Of a stretch of DNA of 49,096 nucleotides, positions 1 through 8,308 are shown in pieces. The notes below the pieces were generated by a model that was not told where the DNA came from, ran no database searches, and saw nothing but the letters and a program-made list of their open reading frames with translations. The DNA lies in the NCBI GenBank assembly GCA_023663365.1, contig JAMPHP010000001.1, positions 978,062-1,027,157 of the forward strand, written 5' to 3'. Both the position numbers and the translations under genes were made by a program. The stretch is from Muribaculaceae bacterium (GTDB lineage Bacteria; Bacteroidota; Bacteroidia; Bacteroidales; Muribaculaceae). Every line of letters starts with the position of its first letter. Positions within the stretch are counted from its first letter, which is position 1.

Positions 1-61
1 AGCACTCATTGACTTACTAATGTTCATTATGCGTATTAATTTTTAAGACTTACTTACAATG

Positions 62-69
62 CAAAGGTA
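62..69 (-). promoter_or_regulatory. -7 promoter element pointing out of the left edge
   Basis: Read on the minus strand the bases are TACCTTTG, a match to the Bacteroidetes -7 consensus TAnnTTTG. It points leftward, so it would serve a gene beyond the window. No convincing -33 TTTG lies 19-21 nt upstream. Nothing else is recognisable in the first 127 bases. Confidence 0.3.
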
Positions 70-127
70 GCTATACTCCCCCACTCCGCTCTTACACCTT
101 TCGGCGCAGAGCTTGCACAATTACGGA

Positions 128-1597
128 TTATTCCGTGAAAGAGTTGAGCGAATGAGGCGGAAGCACCACATTGAGGTACTTCTTGCCCACGGGTGCCGAA
201 AACTCCACGGGGCTGTCGGTGAAATTGCCCGCCATAATCACGAGCTTGCCTTCGGGGTTGATGGCCGTGAGTACGGGCGTGGTGCAGTCGCGCCCCGACC
301 GGGCCGAGAGTATGCGCGAGCCGGCCGGCACGGCTTCGGCGAAGAGGCGCACGGCATAGTACTCGGGGGTGTAGGTGGCTGTGCGGGCCGATGAGTCGAC
401 ACGGATGAGTGCGTTCTGCTTCCATCCCCAGCCGCTGGTGCCTTCGTCGGCGAGTATCACGTTCCAAAGCGTGTACTCCTTGCAGCCCCCACCGAGATAT
501 GTGCAGATGCGCTCGAAGGTGTGCTCGGCGGCGGCACGGTCGAAAGAGCCCCAGCCACATTCACCCTCGGTCTGCACGTATGTGAGCTCGGGGTACTTTG
601 CACGCAGGCGCGTCAGGATGTCGGCACCCTCCCACTGGAGGCCTACACCTGCGAAAGCACGGCGGGCACCGGGGTCGGCAAGCACGCGGTCTATCACATC
701 GAAGCGGTTGGTGTTGATGGTGCCGAAATACACCTTCACCTCGGGGTGCCTGCGTGCCATGGTGGGCGCGAGATAGTCGCGGTTGAAGGTGATGATACCC
801 TCAGGAGTCCATGCACAGCCGGGATAGTTGGTGTAGCTCCATGCCTCATTCTGGTACATGACCATGTAGACGGGGATGCCCGCGGCGGCATACTCGTCGA
901 TGAAGCGACAGAAGTAGTCGGCATAGGCCTGCAGGTAGCGGGGATCCATGATGAAATAGTCGGAGGAGGCGAGCCGCGGTGGGAACACGCCCTTGCACTC
1001 AGCCACGGTGTCGGCGAAGAGCGCCACCTGGTTTCGCTCGGGCATATTGTTGACGGCCAAGTCGCTGCGCACGGGATAGTCGCCGTTGATTTTCATCCAC
1101 GTGGGCGGCGACCATGGCGACACCCAGAAGCGCATGCCGGGGTTATGATCCTGCGCGGCTTTTATGAAGGGGATTATGGCTGTGCGGTCGCGGTCGATAT
1201 TGAAGTACTTGAGATTGAAGTCGGCGGGCACCTCATCGCAGCTATACCACGAGCGTGCATAGTCGTTGGCATTCATCGGTATACGCCCTATCGACAGGGC
1301 AAGCTCTCCGGCGGGCGAGAAGAGCTGCTCGAGAATATGAGCCTGCGTGGCGCGGGGCAGCATATTGAGGGCATCCCACCCGAGCTCGTTGAAGCATGCA
1401 CCCCAACCGAGGAATTCCGTACCGGCACCCCGGTCGCCGACCGGCAGCGACCCGGCAGCCGAAGCGCTGTCCGACAGCTTAACCTTATCCACTCTATACT
1501 GATTGTCGTCGGTCGACGACACCCATTTCATCGGACGCGCCCCTGCCGCGAGTACTCCGGCAAGAATCAGGGCACCGGCAAGAATTCTTCTCATCAT
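128..1597 (-). CDS. Secreted glycoside hydrolase family 30 (glucosylceramidase-like)
   Basis: A 489-residue exported glycosidase. The N-terminus is a classic signal peptide (MMRR followed by a hydrophobic Ala/Leu stretch to about residue 21) with no lipobox. The body has family 30 landmarks: FLGWGACFNE near 62-71, SPWSPPTWMK near 160-169, the probable acid/base Glu251 in YQNEAW, and the probable nucleophile Glu344 in VQTEGECGWG. GH30 enzymes are retaining hydrolases acting on beta-glucosides, beta-xylosides or related beta-linked glycans; the exact substrate cannot be read from sequence. The C-terminal beta domain closes the protein, so it looks complete. It is divergent from the lipoprotein gene at 1731. 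A secreted location fits scavenging of glycans in the gut, but that is inference. Confidence 0.88.
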   Translation of the reverse strand: MMRRILAGALILAGVLAAGARPMKWVSSTDDNQYRVDKVKLSDSASAAGSLPVGDRGAGTEFLGWGACFNELGWDALNMLPRATQAHILEQLFSPAGELALSIGRIPMNANDYARSWYSCDEVPADFNLKYFNIDRDRTAIIPFIKAAQDHNPGMRFWVSPWSPPTWMKINGDYPVRSDLAVNNMPERNQVALFADTVAECKGVFPPRLASSDYFIMDPRYLQAYADYFCRFIDEYAAAGIPVYMVMYQNEAWSYTNYPGCAWTPEGIITFNRDYLAPTMARRHPEVKVYFGTINTNRFDVIDRVLADPGARRAFAGVGLQWEGADILTRLRAKYPELTYVQTEGECGWGSFDRAAAEHTFERICTYLGGGCKEYTLWNVILADEGTSGWGWKQNALIRVDSSARTATYTPEYYAVRLFAEAVPAGSRILSARSGRDCTTPVLTAINPEGKLVIMAGNFTDSPVEFSAPVGKKYLNVVLPPHSLNSFTE

Positions 1598-1695
1598 TAA
1601 GGATTTTTTATCTTGATATACGGTCGGAAACGGCTATTCGCGCAATTTGACAGGAGTTAAATTTTATTAATTAGGAGAACTGATTAAATATTTCG

Positions 1696-1703
1696 TACCT
1701 TTG
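1696..1703 (+). promoter_or_regulatory. -7 element of the lipoprotein gene
   Basis: TACCTTTG matches TAnnTTTG and ends 27 nt before the ATG at 1731. No TTTG sits at the -33 spacing. It lies 10 nt from the oppositely oriented -7 box of the GH30 gene. Confidence 0.5.
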
Positions 1704-1713
1704 CACGAATTTT

Positions 1714-1744
1714 CAAATTTAACCCATTATATGAAATACGCAAA
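1714..1744 (-). promoter_or_regulatory. Candidate promoter of the GH30 gene
   Basis: On the minus strand TTTG (1741-1744) is followed after 19 nt by TAAATTTG (1714-1721), a perfect -33/-7 pair for the Bacteroidetes primary sigma factor. It lies over the start codon of the divergent lipoprotein gene and would give the GH30 mRNA a leader of about 110 nt. Confidence 0.5.
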
Positions 1745-2576
1745 ACATTCACTCCTCATCGCCGGCACCCTCATGCTCGGCTTGTGCTCGTGCAGCGACA
1801 GCGACGACGACAAAGACAACAACGGCACCGACCGCCTCCCCAAACCCGAGCAGGTATTCACCGAAGGTATACCCTCGGAAGTAGCCGGCCTCAATATCAC
1901 CACCAACGCCGACGGCCTCGTATCTGAAATCAAGGAAAAGGACAACGGCAGGGTCGAAACTACCACCACATTCGAGTACGGCAGCTTCACACCGGGCAGA
2001 GCCACAGAGTATCAGGTCAAAATGACCGTGATCGACCACGACGACGACGAATCCGACATCTTCTACATCGCCCTCAACCCGGCAGGCTATGCAAGCGACG
2101 TCCTTGAAATCTGCTCCGACGGCGATGAAGAGCGCTGGAGCTTCGCCTACGACACCCCCGGACACCTTGTGAGGATGTTCCGCTCCGAGGGCAACAATGA
2201 GGTGACCGTCATCACCTATACCGGTGGCGACATCACCTCGGTGAAGCAGTATGGCGACGACGATAAAGAAGGCTGGACAGCCGAGATAAGCTACGGCACC
2301 ACCCCCATCGCAAACAAGGGCGGCATCATGATGTACGACGAGACACTGCACATCGACATGGACGAGTTTGCGCCCGCATTCTATGCCGGCCTCCTCGGCA
2401 AAGCCACAGCCAATCTGCCTGTACGCAGCCGCTACCTCGACCAAAAGGAAGACGGCGAATACGAATCTTATGAGTGGGAACTCAATGCCGACGGCCTGCC
2501 CGTGAAGCTCACCGTCTACGAGCACGAGCCCTGGAGCGAGTACCCTCACACCTACGACTACACTTTCGTCTGGTAA
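1731..2576 (+). CDS. Surface or periplasmic lipoprotein, DUF4595-like
   Basis: A 281-residue predicted lipoprotein. The start is placed at ATG 1731 because it directly begins a lipoprotein signal peptide (MKYAKHSLLIAGTLMLGLCSC) with the lipid-accepting Cys in the LCSC box; upstream in-frame codons would only add an unlikely prefix. An Asp-rich linker (SDSDDDKDNN) follows. The rest is rich in short beta-strand-like units (for example ADGLVSEIKE, FAYDTPGHLV, ELNADGLPVKL) and ends in an aromatic YDYTFVW tail, which resembles Bacteroidetes DUF4595 proteins. The DUF assignment is by memory of the family style and is moderate. Function unknown. A strong terminator follows at 2605. Confidence 0.8.
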   Translation: MKYAKHSLLIAGTLMLGLCSCSDSDDDKDNNGTDRLPKPEQVFTEGIPSEVAGLNITTNADGLVSEIKEKDNGRVETTTTFEYGSFTPGRATEYQVKMTVIDHDDDESDIFYIALNPAGYASDVLEICSDGDEERWSFAYDTPGHLVRMFRSEGNNEVTVITYTGGDITSVKQYGDDDKEGWTAEISYGTTPIANKGGIMMYDETLHIDMDEFAPAFYAGLLGKATANLPVRSRYLDQKEDGEYESYEWELNADGLPVKLTVYEHEPWSEYPHTYDYTFVW

Positions 2577-2604
2577 TCTCCGCCCCAAAAAACAAGCATC
2601 ACCG

Positions 2605-2636
2605 AAGCCTGCGGCACCGCTGCGGGCTTTGTTTTT
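2605..2636 (+). terminator. Intrinsic terminator after the lipoprotein gene
   Basis: An 11-bp stem (2605-2615 with 2619-2629, including two G-U pairs) with a 3-nt loop is followed by a T-rich run. The T-run overlaps the -33 TTTG of the prfB promoter. Confidence 0.8.
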
Positions 2637-2665
2637 GGCCGTTTGGCAGAATTTGCGTAATTTTG
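2634..2665 (+). promoter_or_regulatory. prfB promoter
   Basis: TTTG (2634-2637), a 20-nt spacer, then TAATTTTG (2658-2665): a perfect match to the Bacteroidetes -33/-7 pattern. It gives a leader of about 25 nt before the ATG at 2696. Confidence 0.75.
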
Positions 2666-2695
2666 CAGCAGAAAACACTCACAAGAACAGACGAT

Positions 2696-3809
2696 ATGAT
2701 TACTCAAGAACAATTAAAAGAGACTTTTGAGCGTATGCTTGCGCTGAGGAGGTATCTTTGACATCGACAGCAAGAAAATAGAATACGAGGAGGAACAACT
2801 CCGCACCATGGCCGACGGTTTCTGGGACAATGCCGATGCAGCCCACCGCCAGATGAAGAAAATCAAGGACCTCAAGAAGTGGATCGACGACTACGCCGAG
2901 CTCGAAGGCGCTGTCGACGAGGTGAAACTCGCCCTCGACTTCTTCAAGGAGGAAATCGTGACCGAGGAAGAGGTCGACCAGGCTTATGCCAAGGCTGTGA
3001 AGCTGCTCGAGGAGCTCGAGCTGCGAAATATGCTGCGCAACGAGGGCGACATCATGAGCGCCGTGCTCAAGATCAACTCCGGCGCAGGCGGCACCGAAAG
3101 CCAGGACTGGGCCTCGATGCTCATGCGCATGTATATGCGCTGGGCCGAAGATCATAAGTACAAACTCTCTATCGCCAACCTGCTCGAGGGCGACGAGGCC
3201 GGCATCAAAAGCTGCACCCTCAACATCGAAGGCGACTTCGCCTACGGCTTCCTCAAGAGCGAGAACGGCGTGCACCGCCTCGTGCGCGTGTCGCCCTACA
3301 ATGCTCAGGGCAAGCGCATGACATCGTTCGCGTCGGTGTTCGTGACCCCGCTGGTCGACGACTCCATCGACATCAAGATTGAGCCGGCGCTGATGTCGTG
3401 GGATACCTTCCGCTCGGGTGGTGCCGGTGGCCAGAACGTGAACAAGGTGGAGTCGGGCGTGCGCCTGCGCTACCAGTTCACCGACCCCTACACCGGCGAG
3501 AAAGAGGAAATCCTCATCGAGAACACCGAGACCCGCGACCAGCCCAAGAATAAAGAGAACGCTCTGCGCCAGCTGCGCTCCATCCTCTATGCCAAGGAGC
3601 TTGAGCACCGCATGGCCGAGCAGGCAAAGGTAGAGGCCGGAAAGAAGAAAATCGAATGGGGCTCGCAGATACGTAGCTACGTGTTCGACGACCGCCGCGT
3701 GAAAGACCACCGCACCAACTACCAGACTTCGGATGTGGGCGGCGTGATGGACGGCGACCTCGACGACTTCATCAAGGCCTACCTGATGGAATTCTCGGAA
3801 GAAGAATAA
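2696..3809 (+). CDS. prfB: Peptide chain release factor 2, made by programmed +1 frameshift
   Basis: RF2 terminates translation at UGA and UAA. The gene is read as 2696-2758 joined to 2760-3809, giving about 370 residues. The first 21 codons (from MITQEQLKE) end in CTT TGA; slipping +1 on CTTT continues with DIDSKKIEYEEEQL. The catalytic GGQ is at about residues 244-246 in SGGAGGQNVNK. The stop-codon recognition tripeptide, SPF in E. coli RF2, is SPY here at about 199-201; the spacing to GGQ is the same as in E. coli, so the alignment is firm. The helical N-terminal domain 1, superdomain 2/4 and C-terminal end are all present. The frameshift provides autoregulation: low RF2 lets the ribosome pause on TGA and shift. 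Confidence 0.97.
2747..2761 (+). promoter_or_regulatory. RF2 programmed frameshift site
   Basis: AGGAGG (2747-2752) acts as an internal Shine-Dalgarno, followed by TAT CTT TGA C. The CTT codon at 2756-2758 is the slippery codon and TGA at 2759-2761 is the in-frame stop. The 3-nt spacing between AGGAGG and CTT is the known optimum in E. coli RF2. It is striking in a phylum where SD sequences are otherwise little used. Confidence 0.96.
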
Positions 3810-3840
3810 AGTAATCAAATTATAAATTATGAATTATAAA

Positions 3841-3967
3841 TTATAAATTGCGTTGATTAAGCAACATGAGTCTTAATTTTCGCATCACAAAATTTATAAA
3901 TTTTAAATTATAAATTGCGTTGATTGAGCACCATGAGCCTTAATTTACGCATTACAAAATTTATAAT
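3841..3967. repeat. Two 60-bp AT-rich direct repeats, period 67
   Basis: Copies at 3841-3900 and 3908-3967 differ at 6 of 60 positions. Each carries a core from GCGTTGATT to CGCAT with a small inverted repeat (ATTAAG / CTTAAT) and is flanked by AATTATAAATT-type palindromic runs. The array fills the space between prfB and the lipid kinase and ends close to the kinase's GTG start. No coding frame or terminator is evident. Confidence 0.85.
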
Positions 3968-4006
3968 TTATAACTTATAATTTATAATTTAAAAAAGCTC
4001 CCCTTC

Positions 4007-4978
4007 GTGCGCCGCTTCCTTCTGATAGTCAACCCCGCTTCGGGCACCATCTCCAAGCACCGCATCGTGCCGCATCTCTACCGCAAGATGCAGCGCATGG
4101 GCATGGACTTCGACATAGTTTTCACACGTGGTCCCGGCCACGGGTGCGAGCTCGCCCGCGAAGCAGCCGCTCAAGGGCGCCATGCGGTGCTTGCCTGCGG
4201 AGGCGACGGCACCGTCAATGAGATTGCCTCCGGGCTCACCGGTTCAGGCACAGCCCTTGGCATCATACCCACCGGCTCAGGCAACGGCCTGGCACGCCAT
4301 CTCGGCATACCTGTCGACATCGACCGCTCGCTCGGAGTAATCGCCGAGGGCAACATCATCGATGCCGACTACGGCACGGCCAACGACCTGCCCTTCTTCT
4401 GCACCTTCGGCGTGGGCTTCGATGCCGCCGTGAGCGAGCGCTGCGCCCGCGAGCACAGGCGCGGAGTGCTGATGTACCTCAAGAACACCATCAACGAGTA
4501 CATCAAATTCTCGCCCGAAGAATACATCATCGAAGTCAACGGCCGGGTGCTCACCGAGAAAGCCTTCCTGGTGGTGTGCTGCAATGCCTCGCAGTACGGC
4601 AACAACGCTTTCATCGCCCCGCAGGCATCTATCACCGACGGCCTCCTCGACCTCACCATAGTGCACGCCGGCAACATCTTCACACAGGCGGCAATGGGTG
4701 TGGATATGCTCACCGGCCTCATACGCAAGAACGCCTACGTCGACGTCGTACGCACACCCGAGGCCAAAATCATACGCAAGAATGCCGGTGCGGCCCACGC
4801 CGACGGCGACTCCGTGCGTATGCCCGCCGAAATCATCGTGAAGTGCCATCCGGGCAAGCTGAAAGTGTTCTCCCCCACACGGGCCACGCGCTTCCGCCCC
4901 GTCATCACCCCGGCAATGCTCTTTATGCGCGACTCCTTCCTGGCTATGCGACACCTGTGGCCATGGCACGGGCAATAA
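4007..4978 (+). CDS. Diacylglycerol/lipid kinase family protein (YegS/DagK type)
   Basis: A 323-residue soluble lipid kinase. Visible motifs are LIVNPASG near residues 6-13, the nucleotide-binding GGDGTVNEIASGL near 65-77, and PTGSGNGLARHLG near 88-100, followed by the C-terminal beta-sandwich half (DLPFFCTFGVGFDAAV and the late HADGDSV segment). The family phosphorylates diacylglycerol, sphingoid or related lipids with ATP; the lipid is not predictable here. The start is GTG 4007: the next in-frame upstream stop is at 3971-3973 and no ATG lies between. The repeat array abuts the start. It ends 22 nt before porT and may be co-transcribed with it. Confidence 0.9.
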   Translation: MRRFLLIVNPASGTISKHRIVPHLYRKMQRMGMDFDIVFTRGPGHGCELAREAAAQGRHAVLACGGDGTVNEIASGLTGSGTALGIIPTGSGNGLARHLGIPVDIDRSLGVIAEGNIIDADYGTANDLPFFCTFGVGFDAAVSERCAREHRRGVLMYLKNTINEYIKFSPEEYIIEVNGRVLTEKAFLVVCCNASQYGNNAFIAPQASITDGLLDLTIVHAGNIFTQAAMGVDMLTGLIRKNAYVDVVRTPEAKIIRKNAGAAHADGDSVRMPAEIIVKCHPGKLKVFSPTRATRFRPVITPAMLFMRDSFLAMRHLWPWHGQ

Positions 4979-5000
4979 AACGAGCACGGTCGCGTTGTAT

Positions 5001-5759
5001 ATGTTGATGAAGCTACTCAAGACCCTACTTGTGATTTTAGTGGCAGGTATCGCAATGGCGACACCCGCCTCGGCACGCACCCTCAACGACAAGCTGCAGA
5101 ACCGCCCCTACGCCGATCTGCGCAAGTGGCACCTCGGTTTTTCGGTGGGTGCTTTCACGTCGGGGCTCAACTTCACTCACAACGGCTACGAATTTCAGCC
5201 CGTAGACGCCAACGGCAATCCCGAAGGCGCACCGCAGCTGTGGCGCGCCGAGCAACCCGCCTACCAGCCCGGCTTCTGCGTCAACGGCCTCATCGACCTG
5301 CGGCTCAACAACTACTTCTCGCTCCGCTTCACCCCCGGCCTCTACTTCGGAAGCCGCGACATCAGTATGCGCGACCTCACCACAGGCGCCACAGAGCGGC
5401 AGAATATCAAATCGGCATTCGTGGTACTGCCGATTGATGTCAAGTTTGCCGCCCTTCGCTACCGCAATGCCCGCCCCTACGTGGTAGGCGGCGTGATGCC
5501 CTCGTTCGACGTGACCAAGAAAAGCAGCGACTTCCTGCGCCTCAACACCACTGACTTCTATCTCACCGTGGGCTTCGGCTGCGACTTCTACCTGCCCTTC
5601 TTCAAGCTCAACCCCGAGATAAAGTTCTGCTTCGGCCTCACCGACGTGCTGGTGCACGACCGCCCCGACCTCACCGATGACATAAACAGGTTGAAAATCA
5701 CGCAGTCGCTCTCGAAAGTGACATCAAAAATGATAGTGCTCACCTTCTACTTTGAATAA
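5001..5759 (+). CDS. porT: Type IX secretion system outer-membrane protein PorT
   Basis: A predicted outer-membrane beta-barrel of about 250 residues with a signal peptide ending at ASA-RT. The mature N-terminus LNDKLQNRPYADLRKWHLGF, the segment NNYFSLRFTPGLYFGSR, the segment CDFYLPFFKLNPEIKFCFGL, and the end MIVLTFYFE match the pattern I recall for Porphyromonas gingivalis PorT. PorT is required for type IX secretion and the P. gingivalis gene lies apart from porPKLMN, whereas here it is the first gene of the cluster. ATG 5001 is used; ATG 5007 also gives a good signal peptide, and an in-frame TTG at 4995 is less likely. It ends 9 nt before porP. Confidence 0.87.
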   Translation: MLMKLLKTLLVILVAGIAMATPASARTLNDKLQNRPYADLRKWHLGFSVGAFTSGLNFTHNGYEFQPVDANGNPEGAPQLWRAEQPAYQPGFCVNGLIDLRLNNYFSLRFTPGLYFGSRDISMRDLTTGATERQNIKSAFVVLPIDVKFAALRYRNARPYVVGGVMPSFDVTKKSSDFLRLNTTDFYLTVGFGCDFYLPFFKLNPEIKFCFGLTDVLVHDRPDLTDDINRLKITQSLSKVTSKMIVLTFYFE

Positions 5760-5768
5760 GCCACCGCA

Positions 5769-6764
5769 ATGAAAGCACGCATAATCACCACCCTCCTCGC
5801 AATAGCGGCAATAGCGGCGGCTCATCATGCCTCGGCGCAGACCGACGCCCAGATAGCGCAGTACTACGAGGTGCCATCCTACTACAACCCCTCGGCCATA
5901 GGCACCTCCGACATGGTGCGCATCCGCGCCGGCGCACGCCTTCAGTGGGTGGGCATCGACAATGCCCCCGTCACATTCATGGGCGTGGCCGACATGCCTT
6001 TCCGCATAGGCAAGCACCGCCTCGCGGTCGGCATCCAGGTCGACCAGGAGAGCATAGGCCTCTACAAGACCCTCGGCATGGGCGCCCAGGTAGCATATCA
6101 GCTCAAGAAATGGGGCGGTATATGGAGCGCAGGCCTGCAGCTGGGCTTCTACGACCAATCGTTCAAAGGCTCGGAAGTATATATCCCCGACGACGACGAT
6201 TACCACCAGAGCACCGACGACGCCATCCCCACCACCGACATCCACGGCACCGCCTTCGATATGGCAGCCGGTATATGGTACCGCCACCCCAAGTTCTACG
6301 CCGGCCTTTCATGCACGCACCTCACCTCACCCACAGTGACCATGAACGCCGAGAACGCCTCGGGCGGCTCGGAGACTTCCGGCGAGCGCCGCTATGAATT
6401 TCAGGCACGTCGCACCCTATATTTTACGGCAGGATGCAATATTCCCATCAAAAACACGTTATTTGAATTAGTACCCTCAGTGCTCGTAAAGACCGATTTC
6501 GGCTTCACCACGGGCGAACTCACAGCCCGCGCCCGCTACAAGAAGATGTTCAGCCTGGGCGTGGGCTACCGATGGAACGATGCCGTGATTGCGACCCTCT
6601 CGGCCGAAATCAAGAATTTCTTCATCGGCTACAGCTATGAGTACGCCACCTCGGCCATCCGCTCGGCATCGTCGGGCAGCCACGAGATATTCGCAGGGTA
6701 CAGCCTAAAGCTCGACCTGAGCGACAAAAACAGGCACCGCCACAAAAGCGTGCGCCTGATGTAG
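5769..6764 (+). CDS. porP: Type IX secretion system membrane protein PorP/SprF family
   Basis: A 331-residue outer-membrane barrel with a signal peptide (cleavage near HHASAQ-TD). The start of the mature protein, QIAQYYEVPSYYNPSAIG, is the PorP/SprF hallmark, and GTAFDMAAGIWYR plus YAGLSCTHLTSPT in the middle also fit. PorP/SprF proteins anchor type IX cargo or rings at the outer membrane. The gene lies directly before gldK, as porP does before porK in Porphyromonas. The spacing from porT is 9 nt and to gldK 50 nt. Confidence 0.93.
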   Translation: MKARIITTLLAIAAIAAAHHASAQTDAQIAQYYEVPSYYNPSAIGTSDMVRIRAGARLQWVGIDNAPVTFMGVADMPFRIGKHRLAVGIQVDQESIGLYKTLGMGAQVAYQLKKWGGIWSAGLQLGFYDQSFKGSEVYIPDDDDYHQSTDDAIPTTDIHGTAFDMAAGIWYRHPKFYAGLSCTHLTSPTVTMNAENASGGSETSGERRYEFQARRTLYFTAGCNIPIKNTLFELVPSVLVKTDFGFTTGELTARARYKKMFSLGVGYRWNDAVIATLSAEIKNFFIGYSYEYATSAIRSASSGSHEIFAGYSLKLDLSDKNRHRHKSVRLM

Positions 6765-6814
6765 CCTTATTTACAATATAATAGATTAAACAGTCAACAC
6801 AACTTTTGCAATAT

Positions 6815-8263
6815 ATGAAACAAGCCAAGCAGATTATCTTTGGGTGCATCGCAGCCGCCGCCCTCGCCTCGTGCGCAGTGGGTGGCAGCCGCTCTTCGGC
6901 AGGCGGCGAAGTAACCGGTGTCGGCGGCACCGCATGGGCAGAGCCTACCCCCTACGGTATGGTTCTTGTTGACCGCGGCTCTATGAAAGTAGGTGTCGGC
7001 AAAGCCGACTCGCTGTGGAATCTGCAAGCCAATGCACGCGGTATCTCCGTCGACGGGTTCTGGATGGACGAGACTGAGATTACCAACGGTAAATACAAGC
7101 AATTCGTGTTCTGGGTGCGCGACTCAATCATCCGCGAGCGCCTGGCCGACCCTGCATACGGTGGAAACGAGGACTTCAAAATCGAAGAAGACCGCGACGG
7201 CAACCCCGTGACCCCGCACCTCAACTGGAACAAGCCCATACCCTGGCGAAACCCCAACGAGGACGAGCAGCGCGCCATCGAGAGCGTATACCGCACAAAC
7301 CCCATCACGGGCGTGCGTGAGCTCGACGGCACTCAGCTCAACTACCGCTACGAAATCTTCAACCACACCGAGGCCGCCAAGCGCCGCAACCGCCTCGACC
7401 CGCGCCGGCGCGACTACAATACCGACCGACCCGCCCCCACCACAAACCCCGTGATATCGAAAGACACGGCTTACTTCAACGAGGACGGCGAGATCGTGCG
7501 TCAGACCATTTCGCGAGCACTCACCGGCGACTACGACTTCCTCAACACTTATATAGTGAACGTCTACCCCGACACCACAGCCTGGGTCAACGACTTCGAG
7601 AATGCCTACAACGAGCCCTACGTGCGCATGTACTTCGCTCACGGTGGCTACACCGACTACCCCGTGGTGGGCGTGAGCTGGGAGCAGGCAAACGCCTTCG
7701 CCAACTGGCGCACCGACTTCCTCCGCCGCTCACTCGGCAAGGAAGGTGTGTATGTGGAGCCCTACCGCCTCCCCACCGAGGCCGAGTGGGAGTATGCAGC
7801 CCGTGCAGGCATCGACGAAAACATGTACCCCTGGGACGGCGAGCTCACCATGAGCGACGACAAGGGCTGCTTCTACGCCAACTTCAAGCCCATGGAAGGC
7901 AACTATGTGAAGGACGGACACATCATCACCTCGCGCGTGGGTACATACGCCCCCAACGACTTCGGCCTCTACGACATGGCCGGCAACGTGAGCGAGTGGA
8001 CCTCCACAGCTTTCACCGAAAGTGTGGGAAGGCTCACCAACGACCTCAACCCCGAGTACCGCTATGATGCCGCACTCGAAGACCCCTACAAGATGAAGCG
8101 AAAAATCATCCGCGGCGGCTCATGGAAAGACGTGGCTCACAACGTCCGCTCCGACCTCCGCATGTGGGAGTACCAGAACGAGCAGCGCTCCTACATAGGC
8201 TTCCGATGCGTGCGCACGCAGATAGGTTTTGCCAAAGGTCAGAAACAGAACAGCAAACGATAG
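6815..8263 (+). CDS. gldK: Type IX secretion lipoprotein GldK/PorK
   Basis: A 482-residue lipoprotein that forms the periplasmic ring of the type IX system with GldN. The start is ATG 6815, which begins a lipoprotein signal (lipobox LASCAVGG). The large formylglycine-generating-enzyme-like fold is clear: DGFWMDETEITNGKYKQF, PVVGVSWEQANAFANWR, RLPTEAEWEYAARAG, FGLYDMAGNVSEW, IIRGGSWKD and YIGFRCVRT. The catalytic cysteine positions of true FGE enzymes after GGSW are absent, as expected for the structural GldK proteins. It precedes gldL by 45 nt. Confidence 0.95.
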   Translation: MKQAKQIIFGCIAAAALASCAVGGSRSSAGGEVTGVGGTAWAEPTPYGMVLVDRGSMKVGVGKADSLWNLQANARGISVDGFWMDETEITNGKYKQFVFWVRDSIIRERLADPAYGGNEDFKIEEDRDGNPVTPHLNWNKPIPWRNPNEDEQRAIESVYRTNPITGVRELDGTQLNYRYEIFNHTEAAKRRNRLDPRRRDYNTDRPAPTTNPVISKDTAYFNEDGEIVRQTISRALTGDYDFLNTYIVNVYPDTTAWVNDFENAYNEPYVRMYFAHGGYTDYPVVGVSWEQANAFANWRTDFLRRSLGKEGVYVEPYRLPTEAEWEYAARAGIDENMYPWDGELTMSDDKGCFYANFKPMEGNYVKDGHIITSRVGTYAPNDFGLYDMAGNVSEWTSTAFTESVGRLTNDLNPEYRYDAALEDPYKMKRKIIRGGSWKDVAHNVRSDLRMWEYQNEQRSYIGFRCVRTQIGFAKGQKQNSKR

Positions 8264-8308
8264 CCCTCATTAAAACTCACTCTCTCCACCAACCACACCG
8301 ATACTACA

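Noticed and set aside
2696..2761. prfB as a broken gene because of the in-frame TGA
   Set aside because: The stop lies in a canonical RF2 frameshift signal and the downstream frame is intact.
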